Shown piece by piece: positions 1-13,627 of a stretch of DNA of 64,000 bases; position 1 is the first letter of the stretch; each line of letters begins with the position of its first letter. Source of the stretch: Pseudomonas poae (lineage in GTDB: Bacteria; Pseudomonadota; Gammaproteobacteria; Pseudomonadales; Pseudomonadaceae); the NCBI RefSeq assembly GCF_001439785.1, contig NZ_JYLI01000004.1:124001-188000 (forward strand), given 5' to 3'. The position numbers and the translations under genes are program-made. Under the pieces are notes generated by a model, which searched no databases, had not been told where the DNA came from, and saw only the letters and a list, made by a program, of their open reading frames with translations.

Positions 1-3498
<3,498 letters not shown>

Positions 3499-3521
3499 TA
3501 TGCGCCTGAAGAGTTTGATGA

Positions 3522-4949
<1,428 letters not shown>

Positions 4950-4966
4950 TTTGAAACACGGTCAAC

Positions 4967-5040
4967 TGTGGGAGCTGGCTTGCCTGCGATAGCGATAGTG
5001 AATTAACCACCGCCATCGCAGGCAAGCCAGCTCCCACACA
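4967..5040. repeat. REP pair (inverted, about 74 bp)
   Basis: Two REP-type palindromes face each other: TGTGGGAGCTGGCTTGCCTG at one end and its near-exact inverse ending in CCAGCTCCCACA at the other, separated by an AT-richer centre. It sits directly after gltD. It belongs to the same family as the other GTGGGAGC...GCTTGCC repeats in the window. Confidence 0.88.
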
Positions 5041-5112
5041 AACCCCATTCCAGATAGGGTTTGGTGGTGTCTGTCATACCGCAAGCTACCGCGACAAATT
5101 GACCCGATAGAC

Positions 5113-5140
5113 AAAAGGCACGGTGCATTCCGTGCCTTTT
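5113..5140. terminator. Bidirectional terminator-like hairpin
   Basis: An 11-bp perfect stem (AAAAGGCACGG paired with CCGTGCCTTTT, loop TGCATT) is flanked by A and T runs on both sides, as in a rho-independent terminator that works in either direction. It separates gltBD from hemE, whose ATG lies 47 bases downstream, so it may also sit in the hemE leader. Confidence 0.7.
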
Positions 5141-5187
5141 GCGTCGTGCTCTGAGAAAATGCCCGCACTTTTTTTGCGGATGCCGAC

Positions 5188-6255
5188 ATGACTGCCCTCA
5201 AGAACGACCGTTTCCTTCGTGCCCTGCTCAAGCAGCCCGTAGACGTCACGCCCGTGTGGATGATGCGTCAAGCCGGTCGTTACCTGCCGGAATACCGTGC
5301 CAGTCGTGCCCACGCCGGCGACTTCATGAGCCTGTGCATGAACCCGCAATTCGCCTGCGAAGTCACGATGCAGCCGCTGGACCGCTACCCGCAACTGGAC
5401 GCGGCCATCCTCTTCTCCGATATCCTCACCATCCCCGACGCCATGGGCCAGGGCCTGTACTTCGAGACCGGCGAAGGCCCGCGCTTCAAGAAAGTGGTCA
5501 GCACCCTGGCCGACATCGAAGCCCTGCCGATTCCTGATCCGCACAAGGACCTCGGCTATGTGATGGATGCCGTCAGCACCATCCGCCGCGAGCTTAACGG
5601 CCGCGTGCCGCTGATCGGCTTCTCCGGCAGCCCCTGGACCCTGGCCACCTACATGGTCGAAGGCGGCTCGTCGAAAGACTTCCGCAAGACCAAGGCCATG
5701 CTCTACGACAACCCGCAGGCCATGCACCTGCTGCTGGACAAGCTGGCGCAGTCAGTCACGGCTTACCTCAACGGCCAGATCATGGCCGGCGCCCAGGCCG
5801 TGCAGATTTTCGACACCTGGGGCGGCAACCTTTCGGCGGCGGCATATCAGGAATTCTCCCTGGCCTACATGCGCAAGATCGTCAGCGGCCTGATTCGCGA
5901 ACATGAAGGCCGCAAAGTACCGGTCATTCTCTTCACCAAGGGCGGCGGCCTGTGGCTGGAAAGCATCGCCGACGCCGGTGCCGACGCCCTGGGCCTGGAC
6001 TGGACCTGCGACATTGGCGAAGCCCGCCACCGCGTAGGCAACCGCGTCGCGCTGCAAGGCAACATGGACCCGACCGTTCTGTACGCCAACCCCGAGGCGA
6101 TCCGCAGCGAAGTCGGCCGCATCCTGGCCAGCTACGGCAAGGGCACCGGGCATGTGTTCAACCTCGGCCATGGCATTACGCCGGAAGTGAACCCGGAGCA
6201 CGCCGGCGCGTTCCTGCGGGCGGTGCACGAACTCTCGGCGCAGTACCACGAATAA
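5188..6255 (+). CDS. hemE: Uroporphyrinogen decarboxylase
   Basis: HemE removes four carboxyl groups from uroporphyrinogen III to give coproporphyrinogen III in haem synthesis; it is cytosolic. The 355-residue length is normal. The first URO-D signature is seen as [16 protein letters not shown] near residue 21, and the substrate-pocket aspartate lies in [14 protein letters not shown] near residue 72. Further conserved stretches are [13 protein letters not shown] and FNLGHGI near the C-terminus. The ATG agrees with the usual N-terminus ([14 protein letters not shown]). The gene stands alone on the plus strand between a hairpin upstream and a single REP downstream. Haem genes next to gltD are common in pseudomonads. 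Confidence 0.97.
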   Translation: MTALKNDRFLRALLKQPVDVTPVWMMRQAGRYLPEYRASRAHAGDFMSLCMNPQFACEVTMQPLDRYPQLDAAILFSDILTIPDAMGQGLYFETGEGPRFKKVVSTLADIEALPIPDPHKDLGYVMDAVSTIRRELNGRVPLIGFSGSPWTLATYMVEGGSSKDFRKTKAMLYDNPQAMHLLLDKLAQSVTAYLNGQIMAGAQAVQIFDTWGGNLSAAAYQEFSLAYMRKIVSGLIREHEGRKVPVILFTKGGGLWLESIADAGADALGLDWTCDIGEARHRVGNRVALQGNMDPTVLYANPEAIRSEVGRILASYGKGTGHVFNLGHGITPEVNPEHAGAFLRAVHELSAQYHE

Positions 6256-6270
6256 AACACAGAGCAAAAA

Positions 6271-6300
6271 TGTGGGAAGGGGCTTGCCCCCTCCCACATT
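6271..6300. repeat. Single REP palindrome between convergent genes
   Basis: The hairpin TGTGGGAAGGGGC-TTG-CCCCCTCCCACA lies in the 60-base gap between the convergent hemE and MFS genes. Its strong stem could end transcription from either side. Confidence 0.8.
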
Positions 6301-6315
6301 AAAAGCCAGAAACCT

Positions 6316-7584
6316 TCAGACCTTTCTCAGCGGCGCCAGCTTGGCCAGCCTCAGCGCCACCAGCAGCGCACCGATCAACAACGCCACGATAAACCCGCCA
6401 ATCCCGTTCCAGCCGCCCAGGTGCCAGAAGAAGCCACCCGCCGTGCCGGCAATGCTTGACCCGGCGTAATAGCTGAACAGGTACAACGAAGACGCTTGCC
6501 CCTTGGCCTTGACGGCGCGGCGGCCGATCCAGCTGCTGGCGACCGAGTGGGCGGCGAAGAAGCCAAAAGTGAAGATCAGCATGCCGGGCACGATCAGCCA
6601 TAGCGGGCTGAACAGGGTCAGAACGAACCCGGCCAGCATCAATACGATGGTGGCCCAGAGCACGCGGCGGCGGCCGAGGCGATCGGCCAGGGAGCCGATT
6701 TTCGCCGAGCTGTAGATGCCCGAGAGGTACACCAGCGACAGCAGGCCCACCACGGCCTGGCTCAAGTCATAGGGATCGGCCAGCAGCCGGTAGCCGATGT
6801 AGTTGAACAGCGTCACGAAGGCGCCCATCAGCAAAAAGGCCTCAAGAAACAACCACGGCAGGCCGGCGTCCCTGAAGTGCATGACAAAGCCGTTCATCAG
6901 GCTGCGCGGCTTGAGGCTGCTGGCGCGGAAGTTGCGCGATTCGGGGAGGATCTTCCAGAACACGGTCGCCGCGATCAGTGCCAGGGCGCCGATGATCAGC
7001 GTGGCGGTGTGCCAACTGACGAAGTCGATCAGCACGCCCATGATCAGCCGCCCACTCATGCCGCCGATCGCGTTGCCGGCGATGTACAGGCCCATCGCCA
7101 AGCCGATGTGCTGCGGGTGAATCTCCTCACTGAGGTAAGTCATCGCCACGGCGGCCAGGCCGCTGAGGGACAGGCCGACCAGCGCACGCATCAGCAGAAT
7201 GCCTTCCCAGCCTGGCATCAGGCCGCTGGCAATCGTCGCCAGGGCCGCGCAAAACAACGCCGCCACCATCACCGGTTTGCGCCCCAGCCGGTCGGATATC
7301 GGCCCGGTGATCAGCAAGCCGAACGCAAGCATTGCCGTGGACACCGACAGGATCAGGCTACTCTGCGCGGCATTGATGGCGAACTCATGGGACAGCGCCG
7401 GCATCATCGGCTGCACGCAATACAACAAGGCAAACGTGGCAAAGCCACCGCAGAACAGCGCCAGCACCGTGCGCATGAACATCGGCGTGCCTTTTTCGAT
7501 GAACGCGTCAGTGAGTTCGGCGACCACCTCATCCAAGGCGGTGGGCGGGACTTGCTGGGCGAACGGAGCGACGGCAGATTTCAC
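6316..7584 (-). CDS. MFS transporter, YnfM-like drug/sugar exporter
   Basis: This is a 422-residue major facilitator protein of the inner membrane with about twelve predicted hydrophobic segments and typical cytoplasmic loop motifs (GPISDRLGRKPVM near residue 94 and a second-half SLADRLGRRRVL). The family resembles E. coli YnfM, an efflux-type carrier; the substrate cannot be read from sequence. The chosen start is a GTG at 7584 with GAGG six bases upstream; the first thirty or so residues before the first membrane segment are not conserved-looking. A divergent LysR gene 121 bases away is a likely regulator, as in the E. coli ynfL-ynfM arrangement. Confidence 0.88.
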   Translation of the reverse strand: MKSAVAPFAQQVPPTALDEVVAELTDAFIEKGTPMFMRTVLALFCGGFATFALLYCVQPMMPALSHEFAINAAQSSLILSVSTAMLAFGLLITGPISDRLGRKPVMVAALFCAALATIASGLMPGWEGILLMRALVGLSLSGLAAVAMTYLSEEIHPQHIGLAMGLYIAGNAIGGMSGRLIMGVLIDFVSWHTATLIIGALALIAATVFWKILPESRNFRASSLKPRSLMNGFVMHFRDAGLPWLFLEAFLLMGAFVTLFNYIGYRLLADPYDLSQAVVGLLSLVYLSGIYSSAKIGSLADRLGRRRVLWATIVLMLAGFVLTLFSPLWLIVPGMLIFTFGFFAAHSVASSWIGRRAVKAKGQASSLYLFSYYAGSSIAGTAGGFFWHLGGWNGIGGFIVALLIGALLVALRLAKLAPLRKV

Positions 7585-7654
7585 GGGGACCTCAGTGGAC
7601 AGACTGCCATGGGCGGCAATGCAAAAAAGAATATAGCTGGCTAATGATTCTTTC

Positions 7655-7664
7655 CAATATATTG
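7655..7664. promoter_or_regulatory. Candidate LysR operator in the divergent MFS/LysR region
   Basis: The perfect 10-bp palindrome CAATATATTG lies in the 121-bp divergent space, about 40 bases before the LysR start, within an AT-rich stretch. LysR proteins usually bind short dyads in such positions. Assignment is by position only. Confidence 0.35.
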
Positions 7665-7705
7665 TTCGACCTGTTTGATAGCTTCTGCGACTTAATGGTG
7701 AGGGT

Positions 7706-8614
7706 ATGGAATTACGTCATTTGCGCTACTTCATCGCAGTGGCCGAGGAACTGCACTTCGGCCGCGCCGCCCAAGTCCTGGGCATCTCGCAACCGCCGCT
7801 GAGCCAGCAGATTCAGGCGCTGGAGCAGCAAGTGGGCGCGCGTTTGTTCGAACGCACCAACCGTCGTGTCGAGCTGAGCGAGGCGGGGCGCTTGTTCCTG
7901 CACGAGGCGCGTCTGGTGCTGGCGCAGGTCGACAAGGCGGCGGATGTAGCGCGGCGTGCGCACATGGGGGAGCTGGGTGAGCTGAAGATCGGCTTCACCT
8001 CATCGGCGCCGATCAACGCCAGCATCCCCCAGGCCATTCATGCGTTTCGCCAGGCGTTCCCGGCTGTTCACCTGACGTTGCGGGAAATGAGCAGTACTCA
8101 GGTCGCCGAGGCCCTGGTGGACGAATCGATTCAGGTCGGCTTGATGCGTCCGTTGCCGTTGCCCGACTCCCTGAGTGCCGTTGAGCTGATGCGTGAGCCA
8201 CTCGTGGCCGTATTGAACACCGGCCATCCGTTGACGGCGCGCAGTGAACACGGCTTGCACCTGGCGCAACTGGCCGAGGAACCCTTCGTGTTCTTCCCGC
8301 GCAGCTACGGCAGCGGCCTGTACGCCCAACTGCTCGACCTGGCTCGCGACGCAGGCTTCAGCCCGCGCTTTGCCCAAGAGGCTGGCGAAGCGATGACCAT
8401 CATCGGCCTGGTGGCGGCGGGGCTTGGGGTGTCGGTATTGCCGGCGTCGTACCAGCGCATCCGGATCGATGGGGTGGTCTATCGCACCTTGCTGGACCCT
8501 GCCGCGGTGTCAGCAGTGTGGCTGGTGCAGCGCAAGGGTGTGCAGTCGCCAATGGCGAAAGCGTTTGTGGCGTTGTTGGTGGCGAACGGGATTGTCCCAG
8601 GGTCGATCAGTTAA
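7706..8614 (+). CDS. LysR-family transcriptional regulator
   Basis: This 302-residue regulator has the standard LysR layout: an N-terminal winged helix-turn-helix (MELRHLRYFIAVAEELHFGR, then AAQVLGISQPPLSQQIQALE) and a C-terminal periplasmic-binding-protein-like effector domain from about residue 90. The effector domain shows the family pattern FVFFPRSYGSG and GLGVSVLPA. It is divergent from the MFS transporter and probably controls it in response to a small ligand, together with its own expression. It is convergent with the last gene of the aryl polyene operon, 227 bases away, and is unlikely to belong to that operon. Confidence 0.9.
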   Translation: MELRHLRYFIAVAEELHFGRAAQVLGISQPPLSQQIQALEQQVGARLFERTNRRVELSEAGRLFLHEARLVLAQVDKAADVARRAHMGELGELKIGFTSSAPINASIPQAIHAFRQAFPAVHLTLREMSSTQVAEALVDESIQVGLMRPLPLPDSLSAVELMREPLVAVLNTGHPLTARSEHGLHLAQLAEEPFVFFPRSYGSGLYAQLLDLARDAGFSPRFAQEAGEAMTIIGLVAAGLGVSVLPASYQRIRIDGVVYRTLLDPAAVSAVWLVQRKGVQSPMAKAFVALLVANGIVPGSIS

Positions 8615-8645
8615 ACGCAGATTCCCTGTGGCGAGCAGGCTTGTC

Positions 8646-8779
8646 GTGGCGAGCGGGCTTGCCCCGCGTTGGGCTGCGAAGCAGCCCCAAAACCAGGCTC
8701 CGAGCAATATTAGGTACACCGTGTTTTCCTTAATTGGGGGCGCTTCGCACCCCAACGCGGGACAAGCCCGCTCGCCACA
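8646..8779. repeat. Composite repeat of about 135 bp, copy A
   Basis: The element starts with GTGGCGAGCGGGCTTGCCCC and ends with the inverse GACAAGCCCGCTCGCCAC, with a second inner inverted pair (GTTGGGCTGCGAAGCAGCCCC and GGGGGCGCTTCGCACCCC). Its reverse complement matches the repeat at 50904-51038 over nearly its whole length, including the central stretch GGTGTACCT and CCTGGTTTTGGG. An extra truncated end (GTGGCGAGCAGGCTTGT) sits just before it at 8628-8644. It lies between the convergent LysR gene and aryl polyene operon. Confidence 0.8.
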
Positions 8780-8841
8780 TTTACGGCGTTTTGCCACCGA
8801 TTGGGGAGACTGCACACGCTCACTCGTTTCCGGGTGAACCG

Positions 8842-10068
8842 TCAGCACCAGCGCCGAAAGATCAGCGAGGTATTCACGCCGCCAAAAGCGAAGTTGTTGT
8901 TCATCACGTAGTCATGGTGCATCTCGCGAAAGCCTCCTTGGAGGTAATCCAGTTCACCACATTGCGGGTCGACGGTGTCCAGGTTGAAGGTGTGTACGTA
9001 CTGGTCGCGGTTCATCATTTCGATGCTGAACCATGACTCCAGTGCGCCGCACGCGCCCAGGGTGTGGCCAAGGAAACTCTTCTGCGAGCTGATGGGCATG
9101 CGGCTGCCGAACAGGCTACTGGTGGCCAGGGTTTCGGCGATATCGCCCTGGTCGGTGGCGGTGCCGTGGCCGTTCACGTAGCCGATAGCCGACGGCTCCA
9201 GCCCGGCGTCTTCGAGGGCCAGTTCCATGGCGCGGCGCATGGTTTTCTGTTCCGGGCGGGTGGTGTGCTGACCGTCGGCATTGCTACCAAAGCCGACCAG
9301 TTCGGCATGGATATGCGCGCCGCGCGCCAGGGCGTGTTCCAGTTCCTCCAGTACCAGCATGCCGCCGCCTTCACCAATCACCAGGCCGTCGCGGCCGCTG
9401 TCGTAGGGGCGCGGGCTGGTCTGCGGGGCGTCATTCTTCAAACTGGTGGCGTAGAGCGCATCGAACACCATGGCCTCGGTGGGGCACAGCTCTTCGGCGC
9501 CACCGGCGAGCATCAACGGCAGGCGTCCGAACTTGATCGCCTCGTAGGCATAACCGATGCCCTGGCTGCCGCTGGTGCAGGCGCTGGAGGTGGGGATCAG
9601 CCGCCCGGTAAGGCCAAAGAAAATACTGATATTCGCCGCCGTGGTGTGCGGCATCATGCGCACGTAGGAGTTGGCGTTGAGCCCCTCGGCCACCGAGTTC
9701 AGCAGCATATTGCCGAACGCCTTGATCTCGTCGGTGCTGCCGGTGGACGAGCCACAGGCCACGCCCATGCGCCCGTCCTTGATCGACTCGTCGCCGAGCA
9801 GCCCGGCGTCCTGCAACGCTTGCTCCGCTGCCCACACCGCCAGGCGCGAGACGCGGCCCATGCTGCGCAATTGCTTGCGTGTCCAGTGCGCAGGCACCTG
9901 GAAATCATCGATGGGCCCGGCCAGTCGTGTGTTCAGTTCAACAAAACGGTCCCACTCATCCATGCGCCGGATGCCGCTGCGGTTGGCGCGAAAGTTGGCT
10001 GCGATGGTCTCCCAGTCACAACCCAGGGAGGTCATGCCGGCCATGCCGGTGACGACGACGCGCTTCAT
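8842..10068 (-). CDS. Beta-ketoacyl-ACP synthase of the aryl polyene locus (ApeR-like)
   Basis: This is a FabF-type condensing enzyme of about 408 residues and the last gene of the aryl polyene operon. The catalytic cysteine is in SSACTSGSQG, and the two catalytic histidines are in NGHGTATDQGD and FLGHTLGACGALES, so the active site is complete. The ATG at 10068 shares its first base with the ketoreductase stop (TGATG); a GTG six bases upstream is possible. In the E. coli and Xenorhabdus Ape loci the gene after ketoreductase ApeQ is the ketosynthase ApeR, and the order here agrees. It probably helps in polyene chain initiation or early extension; the exact step is inferred from family position. 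Confidence 0.9.
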   Translation of the reverse strand: MKRVVVTGMAGMTSLGCDWETIAANFRANRSGIRRMDEWDRFVELNTRLAGPIDDFQVPAHWTRKQLRSMGRVSRLAVWAAEQALQDAGLLGDESIKDGRMGVACGSSTGSTDEIKAFGNMLLNSVAEGLNANSYVRMMPHTTAANISIFFGLTGRLIPTSSACTSGSQGIGYAYEAIKFGRLPLMLAGGAEELCPTEAMVFDALYATSLKNDAPQTSPRPYDSGRDGLVIGEGGGMLVLEELEHALARGAHIHAELVGFGSNADGQHTTRPEQKTMRRAMELALEDAGLEPSAIGYVNGHGTATDQGDIAETLATSSLFGSRMPISSQKSFLGHTLGACGALESWFSIEMMNRDQYVHTFNLDTVDPQCGELDYLQGGFREMHHDYVMNNNFAFGGVNTSLIFRRWC

Positions 10069-10796
10069 CAGCACAAGCCTCCGTTCACCGCCAATACCTG
10101 GCGCGTGATGTAGCCGGCTTCGGCCGACATCAGGAAGTTCACGGCGCCCGCAACTTCCTCCGGGGTGCCCATGCGCTGCGCCGGGATCATCTTCATCAGT
10201 TCTTCCACCGGCACGTTTTCATCCAGCATGGCGGTGTCGATCAGGCCGGGGGCGACGCAGTTGACGGTGATTTTGCGCTTGCCCAGCTCGATGGCCAGCG
10301 CCTTGGCCGCACCGATCAGACCGGCCTTGGACGCGCTGTAGTTGACCTGGCCCCGGTTGCCGATCAGTCCTGAAACAGAGGTGATGCACACGATGCGCCC
10401 GGGCGCGCGGCGCCGAATCATCGGCATCATCACCGGGTGCAGCACGTTGTAGAAACCGTCGAGGTTGGTGCGCAGCACCACGTCCCAATCGTCTTCCGAC
10501 AAGGCCGGAAAAGCACCGTCACGGGTCAGGCCGGCGTTGAGTACCACGCCGTAATAGGCGCCGTGTTGTTCCACGTCGGCTTCGAGCATTTCGCGGCACG
10601 CGGTGCGGTCGGCAACATCGAATTGCAGCACGCGGGCGTTGCGTCCCAACGCCTGGATCTCGACCTGCACCGCATCGGCTTCGGCGCGCCCGCTGCGGCA
10701 GTGCAGCACGATGTCATGCCCGGCCTGGGCCAGGCGCAAGGCGATAGCGCGGCCGATGCCGCGGCTGGAGCCAGTGACCAGTACGGAGTGAGTCAT
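10068..10796 (-). CDS. 3-ketoacyl-ACP reductase of the aryl polyene locus (ApeQ-like, FabG family)
   Basis: This 242-residue short-chain dehydrogenase would reduce the beta-keto group of the growing polyene chain with NADPH. The nucleotide-binding motif is VTGSSRGIGRAIAL near residue 7, the catalytic YxxxK is in YSASKAG, and the following VAPGLIDT and GYITRQVLAVNGGL stretches are as in FabG. The ATG overlaps the dehydratase stop codon as ATGA, so it is translationally coupled. It works with the dehydratases to place a conjugated double bond in each extension cycle. Confidence 0.92.
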   Translation of the reverse strand: MTHSVLVTGSSRGIGRAIALRLAQAGHDIVLHCRSGRAEADAVQVEIQALGRNARVLQFDVADRTACREMLEADVEQHGAYYGVVLNAGLTRDGAFPALSEDDWDVVLRTNLDGFYNVLHPVMMPMIRRRAPGRIVCITSVSGLIGNRGQVNYSASKAGLIGAAKALAIELGKRKITVNCVAPGLIDTAMLDENVPVEELMKMIPAQRMGTPEEVAGAVNFLMSAEAGYITRQVLAVNGGLC

Positions 10797-11254
10797 GACG
10801 TTGCGTCCTTCGATTCAGCTAAATAGTTGGCCGCCAGGGGCGGTCGAAATACGTTCAAGCGTGCGCTGGCCTGGATGCCGTCGCCGGTGAGGTGGCATTC
10901 GAACACCCCCATGCCGTTGTCGTCTTCCAGCGAGCGCAGGCCGTGAATGGTCAGCTCGGCGCCCGCCGGAAAACCATCCACGTTGCATTCGAACTTGCGT
11001 GTACCGAGCAGGAAGCCCAGCTCCACTGCTTCGCCGTTCTTGCGTGCGCGACAACCGGCATAGGCGGCGACGCTTTGCGCCATCAGTTCGATGCCCACCC
11101 ACGCCGGCAGGCTGCCGTCCGCGCGGTTGAACAGGCCGCCGGGCTTTACGGTGAGACGGGTATGTACCTGCTCTTCATCGAACGACAGCACCTGGTCGAT
11201 CAGGATCATGTCGCCCGCGTGGGGCAGCAGTTCGGCGAGTGGCCAATCGATCAT
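10793..11254 (-). CDS. Hotdog-fold 3-hydroxyacyl-ACP dehydratase (ApeP-like)
   Basis: This is a 153-residue single hotdog-domain protein. The expected catalytic acid region is seen in LPAWVGIELMAQSVAAYAG near residue 48, and an N-terminal LPHAGDMILIDQV holds the likely catalytic histidine. In characterised aryl polyene systems ApeP pairs with ApeI as a heteromeric dehydratase; here the ApeI-like part is fused to the acyl ligase at 21616-23295. Start and stop overlap both neighbours by ATGA. It removes water from the beta-hydroxyacyl-ACP in each polyene cycle. Confidence 0.88.
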   Translation of the reverse strand: MIDWPLAELLPHAGDMILIDQVLSFDEEQVHTRLTVKPGGLFNRADGSLPAWVGIELMAQSVAAYAGCRARKNGEAVELGFLLGTRKFECNVDGFPAGAELTIHGLRSLEDDNGMGVFECHLTGDGIQASARLNVFRPPLAANYLAESKDATS

Positions 11255-12417
11255 GGGGCCTCTCCGATAATCAGGCTGACATTGTTGCCGCCGAAGGCAA
11301 ACGAGTTGCTCATCAGGCGCGGTTGTTTCAGGGCGTCACCGCAGCGGGCCCACTGCAACGCGGGCAGCGCCGGGTCGGCCTGGCCGTCCCACACGTGCGG
11401 CGGCACCCCACCGTGGGTGAGGCTCAGCCAGCAGAACGCCGCTTCCAACGCACCGGCTGCACCGAGGGTGTGGCCGCTCATGGGTTTGGTCGACGAGCAC
11501 GCCACGCCATGCGGGAACAGGTGGGCGACGGCCAGGCTTTCCATGGCGTCGTTATGCTGGGTGGCGGTGCCGTGCAGGTTCAGGTAGCCGATGTGTTCAG
11601 GGTTGAGCCCGGCGCTGCTCAACGCCTTGCTCATGGCCTGCAGCGCGCCTTTGCCCGTAGGCTCAGGTGCGGAAATATGGTGTGCGTCGCTGCTCGCGCC
11701 GCTGCCCAGCAACGCAATGGGGGCCGGCTCGCGCGTCATCAGAAACAACACCGCCGCTTCGCCGATATTGATGCCGTTGCGGTTCACCGAAAACGGATTG
11801 CAGCGCTCGGCGGACACCGCTTCCAGCGAGGTGAAACCATTGAGGGTCAGCTTGCACAGGCTGTCGACGCCACCACAGATCACCGCATCGCACACCCCCA
11901 GGTCCAGCAGGCGCCGGGCGCTCATCAGGGCACGGGCACTGGAGGTGCACGCGGTGGAAATCACATAGGCCGGGCCGCTCAGTTGCAGCCAGTCGGCGAG
12001 AAAATTGGCCGGCGCGCTGAGTTCCTGTTGCTGGTAGTCGTAAGTGTTGGGGAACTGCCGGTCACGCAGGTACTGGGCAATGCCACGACTGGCTTCGTCG
12101 ATGCCCGAGGTGCTGGTGCCCAGCACAATACCCACCCGCGATTCGCCATAGGTATGGATCGCCTGGCGCATCTCGCCCTCGATCTGCAGCGCAGCCTCCA
12201 GCAGCAGTTGATTGTTACGGCTGCTTTGCTGGCCCAGTTGTAGCGGGATCGGCGCCAGATCACCGTGCACAGCGCCCACCGGCAGCACTCGGTCCGGCAC
12301 CCAGCCGCTTTCGGCGCGCATGCCGGCGCAGTCACCAGCAAACAGGCTGCGCGCAACCTCGGCTTGCCCTCGGCCGAGGGCACAGATCACCCCCAGAGCA
12401 TTGAGATAGGCGGTCAT
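11251..12417 (-). CDS. Beta-ketoacyl-ACP synthase of the aryl polyene locus (ApeO-like)
   Basis: This 388-residue condensing enzyme has a complete Cys-His-His set: STACTSSARA, NLHGTATQHND and MSGHTLGAAGALEA. It lies directly before the dehydratase and ketoreductase, where ApeO is found in known loci. ApeO is the partner of the chain-length factor ApeC, and the pair makes the repeated condensations; the ApeC-like gene here is the first gene of the same operon. Start and stop codons overlap both neighbours as ATGA. Confidence 0.9.
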   Translation of the reverse strand: MTAYLNALGVICALGRGQAEVARSLFAGDCAGMRAESGWVPDRVLPVGAVHGDLAPIPLQLGQQSSRNNQLLLEAALQIEGEMRQAIHTYGESRVGIVLGTSTSGIDEASRGIAQYLRDRQFPNTYDYQQQELSAPANFLADWLQLSGPAYVISTACTSSARALMSARRLLDLGVCDAVICGGVDSLCKLTLNGFTSLEAVSAERCNPFSVNRNGINIGEAAVLFLMTREPAPIALLGSGASSDAHHISAPEPTGKGALQAMSKALSSAGLNPEHIGYLNLHGTATQHNDAMESLAVAHLFPHGVACSSTKPMSGHTLGAAGALEAAFCWLSLTHGGVPPHVWDGQADPALPALQWARCGDALKQPRLMSNSFAFGGNNVSLIIGEAP

Positions 12418-12896
12418 CGCTCAACCCCAAGCGGGGTGATGCGATAGCTCAACGGCTGACCCGCCATGTTCACGCTGAACACCTCGGAGGACTGATAAAC
12501 GATTTGCCAATGGCCTGGCAGGGTGCGGGTCAGGTCCCTGGCCTGGGCGCCCGGGTACAGGGCGCGCAGGTCGTCCGCCGAGGCCAGCGCAAACAGCAGG
12601 GCGGCGAACAGCTCGCGTGCCTGCGGATTGGGCGGCAGCAAGCCGTCGGCCTGCCACGCGCCGTCAAGCAACTTTTGCCGCGCCAGGGGAATGCCCAGCG
12701 GGTCCATCATCGACCAGCGAAGGGCGGCGCCTTCCCGCTGGATCACCAGCAGCCAATCCTGGCGCTGGTTGCCTTCGCTGCGCTGCACATGCAATTGCAG
12801 CGGTAAATTCAGGGCCGGGATTTTTTCCGGCAACGGCGCCTGGCTGGCGCACGCGCCCAGCAGCAACAGGCAACCCATCAGCAACAGACGCATCAT
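12414..12896 (-). CDS. DUF3261 lipoprotein of the aryl polyene locus (ApeN-like)
   Basis: This 160-residue protein starts with a clear lipoprotein signal peptide: MMRLLLMGCLLLLGACAS, with lipobox LGAC and predicted lipidation at Cys16. The rest has the DUF3261 pattern (LLVIQREGAALRWSMMDPLG and a C-terminal QVYSSEVF-like YQSSEVFSVN). The open frame continues upstream, but the start is placed at 12896, where ATG overlaps the methyltransferase stop as ATGA and the signal peptide begins. It is likely an inner or outer membrane lipoprotein for moving or placing the polyene lipid; no biochemical role is established. Confidence 0.85.
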   Translation of the reverse strand: MMRLLLMGCLLLLGACASQAPLPEKIPALNLPLQLHVQRSEGNQRQDWLLVIQREGAALRWSMMDPLGIPLARQKLLDGAWQADGLLPPNPQARELFAALLFALASADDLRALYPGAQARDLTRTLPGHWQIVYQSSEVFSVNMAGQPLSYRITPLGVER

Positions 12897-13627
12897 GGTG
12901 CACTGCTCGCCAGCGGCTTGCGCGCCACGCAGTTGACCAGGGTTTCTTCGCGCTGGCCCACCGGCGGTGCCTTGCGCAGGCCCAGGCGCTCCAGCAGGCC
13001 GAAATCCGTGGCGCGGCTCCACCACAGATACGGGTAGGAAACGTTCTGCGGGCCAAATTCAAAGCCCTGCTCGCGGATCATCGCGAGGTACGCCTCGGCG
13101 CTTTTCTGCACCTGCATGGGATGGCGGAACAGCCAGCGAATCACCCAGGTGTCGATATAGGCTTCGGTGGACTCGGCAAACAGCAGGTAGCCGCCGGGCT
13201 TGAGCACGCGATAGAACTCTGCAAGGGCGCGATGCTGCTCCACCAGATGGTGGAACGTCTGGTGGCAGAACAGAATATCCACGCTCGCGTCCGGCACTTG
13301 CAGGGTGGCGCAGTCGCTGCCGATCAGCTCGATGGCGAGGTCCTGGCGCGCCGCTTCGGCCTTGCTCTGGTCGAGGCTGTGGGGGTCGGCATCCAGGCCG
13401 ATCAGGCGTTCCGGGGCGAACACCTGTTGCAGGTACGCAAAGGATTTACCCTGGCCGCAGCCGGCGTCCAGCAGCACCGGGGCCTGCGGCACAGGCTCGG
13501 TGAACAGGCTGCGCAGGTCGTCAATTGCCACGCGCAACACATAATGTTGCCAGGTGCGGCTGCGCAGAAACCAAAGACCGAAGCGGGTTTCTTCGACGTA
13601 GTGTTTACTCAGGTAGTGGCTGCTCAT
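12893..13627 (-). CDS. Class I SAM-dependent methyltransferase in the aryl polyene locus
   Basis: This 244-residue Rossmann-fold methyltransferase has motif I LLDAGCGQGKSFAYL near residue 57, the acidic end of strand 2 in LIGLDADPHSLD, and the motif IV region VDILFCHQTFHHL. Some aryl polyene head groups carry methyl groups, so it may methylate the aryl ring or its hydroxyl; the substrate is inferred from context. Start overlaps the upstream flavoprotein stop as ATGA, and its own stop overlaps the DUF3261 lipoprotein start in the same way. Confidence 0.85.
   Translation of the reverse strand: MSSHYLSKHYVEETRFGLWFLRSRTWQHYVLRVAIDDLRSLFTEPVPQAPVLLDAGCGQGKSFAYLQQVFAPERLIGLDADPHSLDQSKAEAARQDLAIELIGSDCATLQVPDASVDILFCHQTFHHLVEQHRALAEFYRVLKPGGYLLFAESTEAYIDTWVIRWLFRHPMQVQKSAEAYLAMIREQGFEFGPQNVSYPYLWWSRATDFGLLERLGLRKAPPVGQREETLVNCVARKPLASSAP

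Noticed and set aside
4967..5040. REP arrays considered as a CRISPR-like repeat
   Set aside because: The units are inverted pairs scattered one per gap, not regularly spaced direct repeats, and no cas gene is present.
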